A DNA stretch of 64,000 nt from Acidimicrobiia bacterium (GCA_028284765.1 JANQRA010000018.1:1-64000); one strand, 5' to 3'; counted from the stretch's first letter, positions 7,544 to 16,981 are shown. Notes: generated from the sequence alone by a model not told the origin. Translations and numbers: made by a program.

Positions 7544-10500
7544 GTGGAGTTCGAACCACTAGTGACGGCAGTCCGGGTGTACACCACCCGGACCCGTCGT
7601 CCCAAGACCAAACAGATGCAGCGACGGCGAACGAAAAGACGTCCCCCATTCGAGGTGCTGGTCTTCGACACCGAGACCATCAACGAACCAGCACAGAACC
7701 TCCTGCTACTGGTGTGGCGGTTCTACCGAGACGATCCCGACGAACGAGAAGGCAAAACCTGCGTCGAGGTAGGTATCGCATACCCCGACCACCTCCCCGA
7801 CACAGACCCCGAGGCGTTCCAGATCCTCGTCGACTACGTCGAGACGCATTCAGCGGAGACTGCGGCTGGTTTCGGCAAGAGGATCCTGTTGTGGTCTGAG
7901 TCGAAGTGGCTTCGCGAGCGGCTCTACCAGTACGGCTACCGGCACCGCGACCGCTGCTCTGTTGTGGGTTTCAACCTCCCTTTCGACTTCGGACGACTGG
8001 CCAGACATTGGTCGCCGGGCCGTGGTCAGTTTCGTGGTGGATGGTCACTAGGCTCTTGGGGGTCCTGGGTTTCGGTTCGGAGGTGGAAGGGCCATCCGTT
8101 TAGACCGCGGCTGAGGTTCAAAGCCATCGACTCGAAACGGACCCTGTTCTCTTGGGGGGGCACCAAGGATCCCGACGATCGGCTCCCAGGTGAGAGAGGA
8201 CGGTTTGTTGACCTGCGGACGCTCGCCTTCGCATTGACCGACCGGAGCCACTCTCTCGAATCTGCCTGTCGAGCCTTCGGTGTTGCCTTCACCAAGGATG
8301 AGGTCGAATACGGCGTCATCAGTCCCCAGCTCGTCGCATATGCCCTCGATGACGTAGCCGCCACCGGTTGGCTGTATCGGGCGTTGCTCGACGAACTCGA
8401 AGAGCACGAAGGCATCGATTTGGTACCTCGCCGTCTCTACTCACCAGCAACGGTCGGTGTCCAGTACCTAAAGGCAATGGGCATCGAAGAGCCGATGACC
8501 AAGTTCGACCTCCCCGACGAGACCCACGGGTATGCGATGAGCGGCTTCTACGGGGGAAGGGCTGAGGCACGCATCGTCCGCACACCCGTCCTCGTCGCCT
8601 ACGTAGATGCAACGAGCATGTATCCCACGGTCAACGCTCTCCTGGGCACCTGGGACCTCCTCACCGCTGCCGATCTTGAACAAGCCGACGCCACCGACCG
8701 AGTGCGACGTCTACTCGCCGACCCCGACGACCTCTACCGACAGTGCTTCGACCCCGAGTTCTGGCGGAAGGGAATCGGCGTGACTCTCGTCGAAGTCGAC
8801 CATCCCGACGGAGCCCTTCTGCCGGTGAGAGGCGAATACGACGAACTCTCCGACGGCTACGGGATCGGTCTCAACCCAACCCGCTACGACGGGACCCTCT
8901 GGTACATGCTCCCTGACGTCATCAACGCCACCATCCAAGACCAACAGCCCGTTCCCATCCGGCGAGCCATCCGCATACTCCCAGTCGACATCCAGGACGG
9001 CCTTCGACCGGTGAAGCTTCGAGGCGGCAAAACCATCGACCCCCGCAGCGAGGACCTCTTCACTGCTTTCATCGAGCACCGCCATCAGACCAAGCAGAAC
9101 CAAGACCTCCCAGCCGAGACCCGGCAACGGCTCGACCTGTTCCTCAAGATCACCGCCAACGCCACCGGCTACGGAGCCCTCGCCCGATTCGACCGCCGCA
9201 ACCTCTCCCAACCAGTCGAAGCGACCGTCCACGGACCCGACGACCCCTTCACCATCGAAACGACCACGCCCGAAGATCCGGGGCCGTACACCCTCCCACC
9301 GATCGCAGCATCAATCACCGCAGGAGGGCACCTCATGCTCGGCCTACTCGAACGAGCAGTCACCGACGCCGGAGGCTCGTACGCCTTCTGCGACACCGAC
9401 AGCATGGGCATCGTCACCAGCCTCGACCCGACCCCCCTCCCATGCGAGACCGCCGACGGCACCAACACCATCAACCCCCTCAGCCCTAACGATGTACGAC
9501 GACTACTCGAACTCTTCGAAGCCCTCAACCCCTACGACTCAGAGTTGATCCCACACCTGTGGACGGAAGAACACGACAGCATCAATAACCCGCTCTGGTG
9601 TTACGCCATCTCCACCAAACGCTACGTCCTCTACCGACTCGGCGATGACGGCAGACCAGAGGTCGTCGACTGGTCTGAACACGGACTCGGCCAATACCTC
9701 GACCCAATCGACAAACGAGACGACCAAGGACGCCGCGTCTGGGTCAAGCAGGCCTGGGAGTGGATCCTCAACGGAAACGGCGTACGAGAGGCAATGCCCC
9801 CATGGGCCGACCTCCCTGCCGTCTCCCGGTTCTCCCTCACCACACCAGCCGTCGCTACCTGGTTCACCGGCTACGACCGACGCCAACCCCGACACAAGAG
9901 AATCCGGCCGTCGAGTTTCGGGCTGATCGCACACCCCGACCTCCTCCTCGGCAAAGCCGATGGACGTCAGCCCACAGCGCTGTACAACACAAACAGCGAT
10001 CAGTGGCTCGACCTCGACTGGTACGACCGCAACACAGGCGAACCCATAGACGTCACCACGGCATCCCCCGGTGACCCCCAGCTCTATGAGCACCTGGCAG
10101 AAGGCCGAGTGATGATTCGGACGCTCGGCGATGTGCTCGCCGAGTTCAGGATGCGACCAGAACACAAGTCCCTCGCCCCCGACGGCAGCCCAGCAACCGG
10201 CCGCACCAAAGGCCAACTTCGACGACGTCCCATCGAAGGTGCGCCAGTGCTCACCGACCTCATCGGCAAAGAAGGCAACAACCTCGAAGAACGCACCCTC
10301 GGCATCGGCAACAACGCCGCCGACCATCGCAACCAGTACGGAAACCGAGGCAACCGATGGACGCAACTCGTCCTTCCCGTGCTCCAAGAACTTGGAGCCG
10401 AAGAAATCATGAAGCGCACCGGGCGCGAGAAGTCAGCCGTCTACGAAGTCCTCACCGGCAAAGAGATAAAGTACCGGGGCCCCGCTGTTAGATACCGAGA

Positions 10501-10675
10501 CGTCGCGGTTGACGAGGCACGACGCAGGCTCACGTCTGCGGGAGAGCGAGTACCCAGGAATCCGTTCGGAGTCTTGTATCGAGCTGTCTGGCGAAACAGT
10601 CCGAACTACTCGCTCGGATATCGTCGCGACCATGACAGCGACTGGCATGACGGCTGGTCCGATACCCAGCGATAG
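7544..10675 (+). CDS. Family B DNA polymerase with 3'-5' exonuclease domain and C-terminal HTH-like module
   Basis: ExoI VFDTET, ExoII GFNLPFDFGRLA, ExoIII YALDDVAAT; motif A VDATSMYP, motif B KITANATGYG, motif C FCDTDSMG. GTG start adjoins the HNH stop. Confidence 0.92.
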   Translation: MEFEPLVTAVRVYTTRTRRPKTKQMQRRRTKRRPPFEVLVFDTETINEPAQNLLLLVWRFYRDDPDEREGKTCVEVGIAYPDHLPDTDPEAFQILVDYVETHSAETAAGFGKRILLWSESKWLRERLYQYGYRHRDRCSVVGFNLPFDFGRLARHWSPGRGQFRGGWSLGSWGSWVSVRRWKGHPFRPRLRFKAIDSKRTLFSWGGTKDPDDRLPGERGRFVDLRTLAFALTDRSHSLESACRAFGVAFTKDEVEYGVISPQLVAYALDDVAATGWLYRALLDELEEHEGIDLVPRRLYSPATVGVQYLKAMGIEEPMTKFDLPDETHGYAMSGFYGGRAEARIVRTPVLVAYVDATSMYPTVNALLGTWDLLTAADLEQADATDRVRRLLADPDDLYRQCFDPEFWRKGIGVTLVEVDHPDGALLPVRGEYDELSDGYGIGLNPTRYDGTLWYMLPDVINATIQDQQPVPIRRAIRILPVDIQDGLRPVKLRGGKTIDPRSEDLFTAFIEHRHQTKQNQDLPAETRQRLDLFLKITANATGYGALARFDRRNLSQPVEATVHGPDDPFTIETTTPEDPGPYTLPPIAASITAGGHLMLGLLERAVTDAGGSYAFCDTDSMGIVTSLDPTPLPCETADGTNTINPLSPNDVRRLLELFEALNPYDSELIPHLWTEEHDSINNPLWCYAISTKRYVLYRLGDDGRPEVVDWSEHGLGQYLDPIDKRDDQGRRVWVKQAWEWILNGNGVREAMPPWADLPAVSRFSLTTPAVATWFTGYDRRQPRHKRIRPSSFGLIAHPDLLLGKADGRQPTALYNTNSDQWLDLDWYDRNTGEPIDVTTASPGDPQLYEHLAEGRVMIRTLGDVLAEFRMRPEHKSLAPDGSPATGRTKGQLRRRPIEGAPVLTDLIGKEGNNLEERTLGIGNNAADHRNQYGNRGNRWTQLVLPVLQELGAEEIMKRTGREKSAVYEVLTGKEIKYRGPAVRYRDVAVDEARRRLTSAGERVPRNPFGVLYRAVWRNSPNYSLGYRRDHDSDWHDGWSDTQR

Positions 10676-10683
10676 AGGCTTCA

Positions 10684-12369
10684 GTGGTCGAGTTGATGGA
10701 ACATCTAGGGACCGCCCTGTCCGGCGAGGCGATTGGTGAGCCCGGCACCATCGAGACTGTGCGAGAACACCTCTCCAAGCTACGAGCGGCCGACGTGATA
10801 CAGACAACCTCCAAGATCATGATGGTCCTGGAGTCGGTTGCCACAGAGGACCCCGAGTCTCTACAGGTTCGCCTAGCGAAGGAGCTCTTCCCGAGCAGCG
10901 TGCAGGACGAACTCCTCGAGATGCTCTCCAGGTCAGCTGCCGAGGGAGGGGTAGACGTACTCTTCTATCCACAACAGCTCATCAGTCTGCAGAAGCTGGC
11001 TAACGCGGTCTGCGAGGAGGGCCCGCCGAACTCTTTCGACGAATACCGACTCTGGAATCACTTCCTTGTTGCTGCGGCCCAGATCGCTGATGTCGCCAAT
11101 CTTTTCTCAAACTGGCCCAAGCTCTCCAGCCCTATCACTGATGAAGAGAGGCGTTCGCTTGCTGTCTTCATGTTGAGGAACGCTGAAGCCAATCGCCTCG
11201 CCTTCTATCGCGCGATAGCTGGTCGGTCTTTCGTGATGTGGGTGGACCGGCAATTGGATTGGCCCGACGATTTACCAACGCCAGAAGAGTTCGTGGAGGA
11301 GGAGTTCGGACTCGAACTGGGTCAATTCATGGCGATTTGTCTTGCACCGGCGCTCATGCGTACCACTGTGACTGAAGCTGAGCCTTCGGAGGCACCGTTC
11401 GACCCCTCCGTCTACTTCCAGAACACCTCGGTCCCGGTCGAGGCCGTCGAGGCGGTCCTTGAAACCATGACATTCCCGATGGGACTTCCACCAGAGGTAT
11501 TGGACCAGCCTGGAACCTACTGGAATCACACCGACGTCTCGACGCGCCCCTATTTCGTAGCGTCCGATAGCCTCCTGGTCCCCGGTTCAGTGACGCGTGC
11601 CTTCGAAAGGGGCACAACCGGGATCTTCTGGATGCTCCACGAGAAGGTGAGGGCGGAAGGAGATGTTCAACCTCTCACCAATCACTTCGGCCGCATCTTC
11701 GAGGACTACGGACTGAGGCTGATCGAGTCGGTCGCCCCGAAAAACGCCGTTGTCCAGAGGGAGACCGAATACCTGTGGGAGAACAACACCTTGCTATCGG
11801 TGGACTGCCTGATGTCCACGTTGGGCCAGAAAGCACCAGCTCGGGTATTCGTCGAGTTCTCCACCATTCGACCATCCCAACCTCTGTTCGATGAAGGGGA
11901 TATACAGAGTTTCGACGGCTACCTGGCCCGCATCGTTGACAAGATGAAGCAGCTTGATCGGTCAATCCAGCACCATCAATCCGGTGCGTTTGAAGTAGTG
12001 GACGACTTCGCAGGCGCCGACGATGCGTATCTTCCGGTGCTGGTCATTGACGAACCGTTCTTCTGGTCACCATGGCTCCGAGATCTGGTGACTCAAGCGC
12101 TGGCCGATCTGAAGCTCTTCCGAATTGGAGCGATCGCTCAGCCCACCGTTTGTCACATCGGCGAATTCGAGAACTTCTGCGCGCTGATCGAGAAGGGACA
12201 CAACCCCGCCGACGTTCTACTCGGATACGTGGCATCAGACCGAGGAGAACCGTTGAAGGCACATCTACACCGTCACTACGGGGAACTCGGAGAGCCCGCA
12301 TTGGTGACTACTGGTTTCGACGTTCTCTTTGAGCAGCTTGTTCAGAGCCTCGGATTCCAGAGCGGGTAA
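10684..12369 (+). CDS. Hypothetical protein (561 aa), casposon cargo
   Basis: Long ORF directly downstream of polB, inside the TIRs; family not recognised. Confidence 0.7.
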   Translation: MVELMEHLGTALSGEAIGEPGTIETVREHLSKLRAADVIQTTSKIMMVLESVATEDPESLQVRLAKELFPSSVQDELLEMLSRSAAEGGVDVLFYPQQLISLQKLANAVCEEGPPNSFDEYRLWNHFLVAAAQIADVANLFSNWPKLSSPITDEERRSLAVFMLRNAEANRLAFYRAIAGRSFVMWVDRQLDWPDDLPTPEEFVEEEFGLELGQFMAICLAPALMRTTVTEAEPSEAPFDPSVYFQNTSVPVEAVEAVLETMTFPMGLPPEVLDQPGTYWNHTDVSTRPYFVASDSLLVPGSVTRAFERGTTGIFWMLHEKVRAEGDVQPLTNHFGRIFEDYGLRLIESVAPKNAVVQRETEYLWENNTLLSVDCLMSTLGQKAPARVFVEFSTIRPSQPLFDEGDIQSFDGYLARIVDKMKQLDRSIQHHQSGAFEVVDDFAGADDAYLPVLVIDEPFFWSPWLRDLVTQALADLKLFRIGAIAQPTVCHIGEFENFCALIEKGHNPADVLLGYVASDRGEPLKAHLHRHYGELGEPALVTTGFDVLFEQLVQSLGFQSG

Positions 12370-12388
12370 AGGAGGGTGGCGCAGCAGG

Positions 12389-14314
12389 TCAAAGGCAACG
12401 TCTCTCCCACTCAATGAGTAGATCCAATGAACTGATGTCAGCCTGAGCGGGCGTCCTCCCCGCCAGGCGAGAGGTGCGGATTCTTTCGGCCGCTCTCACC
12501 GATTCAGCCATTTCGTCATCGCCGAGATCATCAGCGAGCCGCGCCAAGCTGTCGAGCCGCCCACCACCATCGGTCGCCTGGCTACGGGCCTCCCTCGCTT
12601 TCATCGCGATCCACTTCCTAACCTGAACCCCGCTGAATATGGGTGCTGCGTCGTAAGAAGAACGGACGCAGGCTTTGATGAACGCCACGTCTCGGTCCCA
12701 CGAATTCTCCGAGCGATCTCGATCTCGAAATGCCCCAACATCCACTGTTAGCTCATGAGGATCTCCGCCTGTGGATCGGATGACCAACGTCTCGACGTCA
12801 TCGCCTAGGTTCGGAAGGCAGGCACCACCGAGGGATGTCGGGTTGGCCGGAAAGAACCCGGAACCCGTAACTTCGACGGTTGCGCCAGCATGAGACACCC
12901 GGACATCAGTCCAACCTGACGCGCCAAGGACGACACCTAGTTTCTGTGACTCGCTGAAGTCCCAAGCCTCTGCTCCCGGTAGGTCGGCAGCCGCGATACC
13001 GGCCGTGACGAATGCACAGGTCATCGCGAAGTGGAGTGCGAGTACCGTTTCCATCCCCGCTAGCACGGAGTCCAGGAGCTGCGCGAGCGACATCTCGGCG
13101 TCTTCTGCACGACCTGAGGTAAACAACACTCTGTTGCCATCCAAGGTGTACTTGTTATGGGCATCCGCATCGCGTAGGGCTGCTTGCAGACCCTCGACCA
13201 ATCGACCGAAACCTGCCTGCCGCATTTGGCCGATAGACACGTTCGGGTCCTTGTTGGTCAGTCGCAAGATTGAACGTCCCTTCGCAATTGTGAGTAGAGG
13301 GGTCACAAGCGGCCGGGCGATTGGCTCGAACAGCCGAGCCCCGAGCCGCACCGTCGCCCTTACCTCGATCCTCTCATTCGTAGCAGCGGCACTCAAGGCG
13401 GCTGCTTCGGTCGCGGCATCTCGAAGTTCAGCGACGCTCGCCATGTAGTCATCGAGCCATTGGTCCGTTTCCAGGAGTGAGACGAGCTGATGGCTGTCGG
13501 AGTCCAGGATCTTGTACGCCGCCTCCGCCTTAGACCACAGAGCCTCTCTGTCGTAAATAACCGAAGCCACAAAATCCGTGACAAGCATGCCGATCCCGAG
13601 TCCTGGATCTGTTGGATGCTTCCCCGTTACTCGCTTGAAGAGCGCCAGACCGCGACTATCAAGATCGACTATGTCGACGGCCTCCCTCGAGGCGAACGCA
13701 GCAGCGGCTACTGACGGGAGGACATCCAATGGGTCCAACGGGCTGTCATCGATCTGGTTCCAATGATCAAGAAGGCTTGAGTATCCGGCAATGCCTTCAG
13801 CTGCTCGGTCCAGGGCACTCTGGGCGTCGCTTGAGAGTCGCTCCGCCTCGGGAACCGTATCGGCTGACAACGTCTCAATGTATCTGGAGGCAACCTCCTC
13901 GATGTCCCCGACGGTCGCCTGGAGGGCCTGCCAGAAGCTCAACCACGGCCTCAACCGGGTCGACGAGTGAATTGCGCTGGCGAAGTTACGGAAATCACCG
14001 AGCGCTGAGCGCAGTCGAGTGGCCCCAGCTGGCTTGCCGGAGGCGATGAGCTGGAACGAGGTCATCAGGTCGTCGAGCAGCGCTGAGCACCTATCAAATA
14101 ACTGCCCGTCCGGTTCGACCTGGATGGATACGTCAGCCGGGTAGCCAGGATCGCAAGGTGCAGCGTGCCAGATGAGCCTTCGTCGACGTCTGACATGATC
14201 ATCAACGATCTCCTCATCCTCTTCGCAACCGCAACGTGGCTCTTCTGCAAAGCGTGTCTCGCCGCATACGTCGCACGTAACCGCTACAAACTCAAGTCTG
14301 AACTCATGGGTCAT
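12389..14314 (-). CDS. Hypothetical protein with N-terminal Cys-rich knuckle (casposon cargo)
   Basis: Long ORF (track 12389..14347), probable start MTHEFRLEFVAVTCDVCGETRFAEEPRCGC; convergent with the 10684 ORF. Confidence 0.65.
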   Translation of the reverse strand: MTHEFRLEFVAVTCDVCGETRFAEEPRCGCEEDEEIVDDHVRRRRRLIWHAAPCDPGYPADVSIQVEPDGQLFDRCSALLDDLMTSFQLIASGKPAGATRLRSALGDFRNFASAIHSSTRLRPWLSFWQALQATVGDIEEVASRYIETLSADTVPEAERLSSDAQSALDRAAEGIAGYSSLLDHWNQIDDSPLDPLDVLPSVAAAAFASREAVDIVDLDSRGLALFKRVTGKHPTDPGLGIGMLVTDFVASVIYDREALWSKAEAAYKILDSDSHQLVSLLETDQWLDDYMASVAELRDAATEAAALSAAATNERIEVRATVRLGARLFEPIARPLVTPLLTIAKGRSILRLTNKDPNVSIGQMRQAGFGRLVEGLQAALRDADAHNKYTLDGNRVLFTSGRAEDAEMSLAQLLDSVLAGMETVLALHFAMTCAFVTAGIAAADLPGAEAWDFSESQKLGVVLGASGWTDVRVSHAGATVEVTGSGFFPANPTSLGGACLPNLGDDVETLVIRSTGGDPHELTVDVGAFRDRDRSENSWDRDVAFIKACVRSSYDAAPIFSGVQVRKWIAMKAREARSQATDGGGRLDSLARLADDLGDDEMAESVRAAERIRTSRLAGRTPAQADISSLDLLIEWERRCL

Positions 14315-14436
14315 TTGCGCTGGACCGTCCTGCTGGCCGATTCTCACCTTGTACGGTGCTCATCTGAGCCTCAGCGTAGGTCTGGGGCACGACAGTTCTC
14401 ACAGAGGTCAGCCGAATTGCGGCCCTCGGGAGCGGT

Positions 14437-14468
14437 TTCCGGTTTTTGGTTCGCCTATCTCTCTTCCC
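14437..14468 (-). repeat. Right terminal inverted repeat (32 bp, perfect)
   Basis: TTCCGGTTTTTGGTTCGCCTATCTCTCTTCCC is the exact reverse complement of 751-782. Confidence 0.97.
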
Positions 14469-14482
14469 CCCGCTGACTTTCC
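14469..14482. repeat. Target site duplication, right copy (CCCGCTGACTTTCC)
   Basis: Identical 14-mer directly outside each TIR. Confidence 0.95.
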
Positions 14483-14501
14483 ACAGAGGGCTGAGCCCCC
14501 T

Positions 14502-14507
14502 TATACT
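14502..14507 (+). promoter_or_regulatory. Putative -10 (TATACT) of the tRNA-Trp promoter
   Basis: TATACT 21 nt upstream of the tRNA; the possible weak -35 (TTTCCA/TTCCAC) lies at the TSD edge. Confidence 0.5.
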
Positions 14508-14528
14508 TGGACGACCCGCGAACCCCCT

Positions 14529-14606
14529 AGGGGTGTAGCTCTAATTGGCTAGAGCGCCGGTCTCCAAAACCGGAGGTTGGGGGTTCGAGTCCCTCCACCC
14601 CTGCCA
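14529..14606 (+). tRNA. tRNA-Trp (CCA anticodon, encoded CCA tail)
   Basis: AGGGGTG/CACCCCT acceptor stem, CTCCAAA anticodon loop, GGTTCGAGTCC T-arm; precedes secE. Confidence 0.95.
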
Positions 14607-14635
14607 GAATATTGGTAGTAGAGAACTGATCACTT

Positions 14636-14968
14636 ATGACTAACAGACAGATGCGTCGCCTCCAGGAAGCGGAGGAGCGGCGCCGCAAAAAGGAAGGTGG
14701 CGGCAGTGCAGCCGAAAGGCGCGCCGCAGCCATGCAGAAGAGAGGCGCTCCCGACACCGGTGAGCGTGTTGGTTTCTTTGGGCGTATTCGCAACTACCTC
14801 CACGAGGTGCGAGTTGAACTGCGCAAGGTCACCTGGCCGACCCGCGACCAGATGGTCGCTTTCACGGGTGTGACTTTGATCACCACGATTGCTCTCACCG
14901 GAATTATCTTCGGGTTTGACGTGCTGGCGAAAGAATCAGTGCTCTGGCTAGTTGGGCAGAGGGGCTGA
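14636..14968 (+). CDS. secE: Preprotein translocase subunit SecE
   Basis: C-terminal LHEVRVELRKVTWPTRDQMVAFTGVTLI; upstream of nusG. Confidence 0.93.
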   Translation: MTNRQMRRLQEAEERRRKKEGGGSAAERRAAAMQKRGAPDTGERVGFFGRIRNYLHEVRVELRKVTWPTRDQMVAFTGVTLITTIALTGIIFGFDVLAKESVLWLVGQRG

Positions 14969-15621
14969 TGGCTGACGTAGTCGAGACCACCGAAGTAGAA
15001 GAAGCTGTCGCAGTAGTCGACGGCGAAGATGCTGTTGAGGAAAAGCCTGTAGTCGAGGCTCCGAAGCCGACTTCTCCCTACGACCTTCCCGGCGACTGGT
15101 ACGTCATCCACTCGTACTCCGGGTACGAGAATAAGGTGAAGGCCAACCTCGAGACCCGTATCTCCTCGATGCACATGGAAGACCGCATCTTCGAAGTGCA
15201 CATCCCCATGGAAGACGTCGTCGAGTTCAAGAACGGCAAGAAGGTCACGGTCCCCAAGAAGGTCTTCCCCGGATACATCCTCGTTCGCATGTCCCTCGAC
15301 GATGACTCCTGGTACGCCGTGCGGAACACCCCTGGCGTCACTGGATTTGTCGCCGGCAACGCCCAGAAGCCGACCCCGCTCTCACGACGTGAGGTCGAGC
15401 GCTTCCTCGGAGTTCAAGAGGAAGAGGAGAAGGGCAAGCCGCGCTTCAAGCCGGACTGGGATGTGGGCGAGCAGGTTCGTGTCGTCACTGGCCCTTTCGC
15501 GGACTTCAACGGCACCATCGAAGAACTCAACGTCGACCAGCAGAAGGTCGTCGTGTTGGTCAACATCTTCGGTCGGGACACTCCGGTCGAGCTTGGCTTC
15601 GAAGACATTCAGAAGAACTAA
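14968..15621 (+). CDS. nusG: Transcription termination/antitermination protein NusG
   Basis: WYVIHSYSGYENKVKANLE...FPGYILVRM...TPGVTGFV, KOW. Confidence 0.97.
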   Translation: MADVVETTEVEEAVAVVDGEDAVEEKPVVEAPKPTSPYDLPGDWYVIHSYSGYENKVKANLETRISSMHMEDRIFEVHIPMEDVVEFKNGKKVTVPKKVFPGYILVRMSLDDDSWYAVRNTPGVTGFVAGNAQKPTPLSRREVERFLGVQEEEEKGKPRFKPDWDVGEQVRVVTGPFADFNGTIEELNVDQQKVVVLVNIFGRDTPVELGFEDIQKN

Positions 15622-15633
15622 TAGGAAAGCCCA

Positions 15634-16062
15634 ATGGGTAGGAAACGACTCGTAACAACACTGAAATTGCAGCTGCCCGCAGGGCAGGCCACACCCGCAC
15701 CGCCGGTGGGTACCGCTCTCGGTCCCCACGGTGTCAACTTGATGGACTTCGTCAAGGCATACAACGACGCCACCGGTGGACAGCGTGGACAGATCATCCC
15801 GGTCGAGATCTCGATCTACGAAGACCGCTCCTTCACCTTCATCACCAAGACGCCTCCGGCAGCAGCGCTGCTCCGTCAGGCGGCTCGGGTGGACAAAGGC
15901 TCCGGTGAGCCCAACAAGGAGAAGGTCGGCTCGGTCACCAAGGCACAGGTCAAGGAGATCGCCGAGATCAAGATGCCAGACCTCAATGCCATCGACATCG
16001 ATGGCGCGATGAAGATCGTGGAGGGAACGGCCCGCTCGATGGGAATCACCGTCTCGGGCTGA
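15634..16062 (+). CDS. rplK: 50S ribosomal protein L11
   Basis: [33 protein letters not shown]. Confidence 0.98.
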   Translation: MGRKRLVTTLKLQLPAGQATPAPPVGTALGPHGVNLMDFVKAYNDATGGQRGQIIPVEISIYEDRSFTFITKTPPAAALLRQAARVDKGSGEPNKEKVGSVTKAQVKEIAEIKMPDLNAIDIDGAMKIVEGTARSMGITVSG

Positions 16063-16071
16063 TTCAGACCT

Positions 16072-16118
16072 TTCTGTGTCAGATAGCTGCCCTATAGGGT
16101 CGGTTAACTGACACAGAA
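16072..16118 (+). other. rplK-rplA intergenic hairpin
   Basis: TTCTGTGTCAG ... CTGACACAGAA, 11-bp arms, with nested CCCTATAGGG (16090-16099). Confidence 0.6.
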
Positions 16119-16221
16119 CGAACAAAACAACATCTAGGTGGGAGGCCGATGGGCCCGAGTTCGATCTCATCGAACTCGAAGCTGATGTCATCAGCCGTTG
16201 ACCACAAGGAGAACGCCAAAC

Positions 16222-16932
16222 ATGGCAGGAAAGAAGTACCGCGAGGCTTCAGGCCGGTACGACAAAGAGAACCGCTACGAGGCAAGAGAAGCACTCGAGC
16301 TGGTGAAGACCCTCTCGTCGGCGAAGTTCGATGAGACCGTCGAAGTCGTTTACAGCCTCGGCATTGACCCCAAAAAGGCTGACCAGTTGGTCCGTGGCAC
16401 CGTGTCGCTGCCTCACGGCTCCGGCAAGGACGTCAAGGTCGCCGTGTTCTGCCCGGCAGACAAAGAGTCGGAAGCCAAAGAGGCAGGCGCCGACATCGTT
16501 GGTGGCGCAGAACTCGTGGAAGCCCTTCAGGGTGGACAGGAGCTCGACGCCGACGTCGCCATCGCCACCCCGGACATGATGTCCGAAGTCGGAAAGCTGG
16601 GACGTGTCCTCGGTCCTCGGGGCCTCATGCCCAACCCGAAGTCCGGCACCGTCACCCCTGACGTAGCCAAGGCCGTCTCGGAGTTCAAGGCCGGGAAGCT
16701 CGAATACCGCAACGACCGCTACGGAAACGTCCACGTTGCTGTCGGCAAGGTCAGCTTCGATGTTGATCAGCTTGTCGGCAACCTGGCTTCGCTAACCGCC
16801 GAGATCGATCGTGCTCGGCCGGCTGGCGCCAAAGGGCGTTATGTCCGTGGCATGACTGTCAGCTCGACGATGGGCCCTGGTGTCAAGGTCGATACTGCCG
16901 CCATCGAAGACTTGGTCGCCCAGGCTCAGTAG
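16222..16932 (+). CDS. rplA: 50S ribosomal protein L1
   Basis: [55 protein letters not shown]. Confidence 0.97.
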   Translation: MAGKKYREASGRYDKENRYEAREALELVKTLSSAKFDETVEVVYSLGIDPKKADQLVRGTVSLPHGSGKDVKVAVFCPADKESEAKEAGADIVGGAELVEALQGGQELDADVAIATPDMMSEVGKLGRVLGPRGLMPNPKSGTVTPDVAKAVSEFKAGKLEYRNDRYGNVHVAVGKVSFDVDQLVGNLASLTAEIDRARPAGAKGRYVRGMTVSSTMGPGVKVDTAAIEDLVAQAQ

Positions 16933-16954
16933 CAAGCGAGACCTTCAAGACGTG

Positions 16955-16981
16955 GAAAAGCCCCCGAATCGGGGGCTTTTC
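16955..16981 (+). terminator. Rho-independent terminator after rplA
   Basis: GAAAAGCCCCCGAATCGGGGGCTTTTC. Confidence 0.85.

Larger units (their letters stand above)
751..14468. mobile_element. Casposon-like self-synthesizing element (Cas1 integrase + PolB + HNH) with TIRs and TSD
   Basis: Perfect 32-bp TIRs GGGAAGAGAGATAGGCGAACCAAAAACCGGAA (751-782) / reverse complement (14437-14468), flanked by 14-bp direct repeat CCCGCTGACTTTCC; encloses Cas1, PolB and HNH genes. Confidence 0.93.

Noticed and set aside
7186-7899. 237-aa ORF overlapping HNH and polB
   Set aside because: Arg/Ser/Pro-rich out-of-frame translation; HNH and PolB frames carry real motifs.
9539-10387. 282-aa minus-strand ORF inside polB
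   Set aside because: Shadow ORF antisense to a well-supported PolB; composition typical of reverse-frame translation.
15382-16191. 269-aa minus-strand ORF across nusG/rplK
   Set aside because: Antisense to conserved ribosomal/transcription genes.
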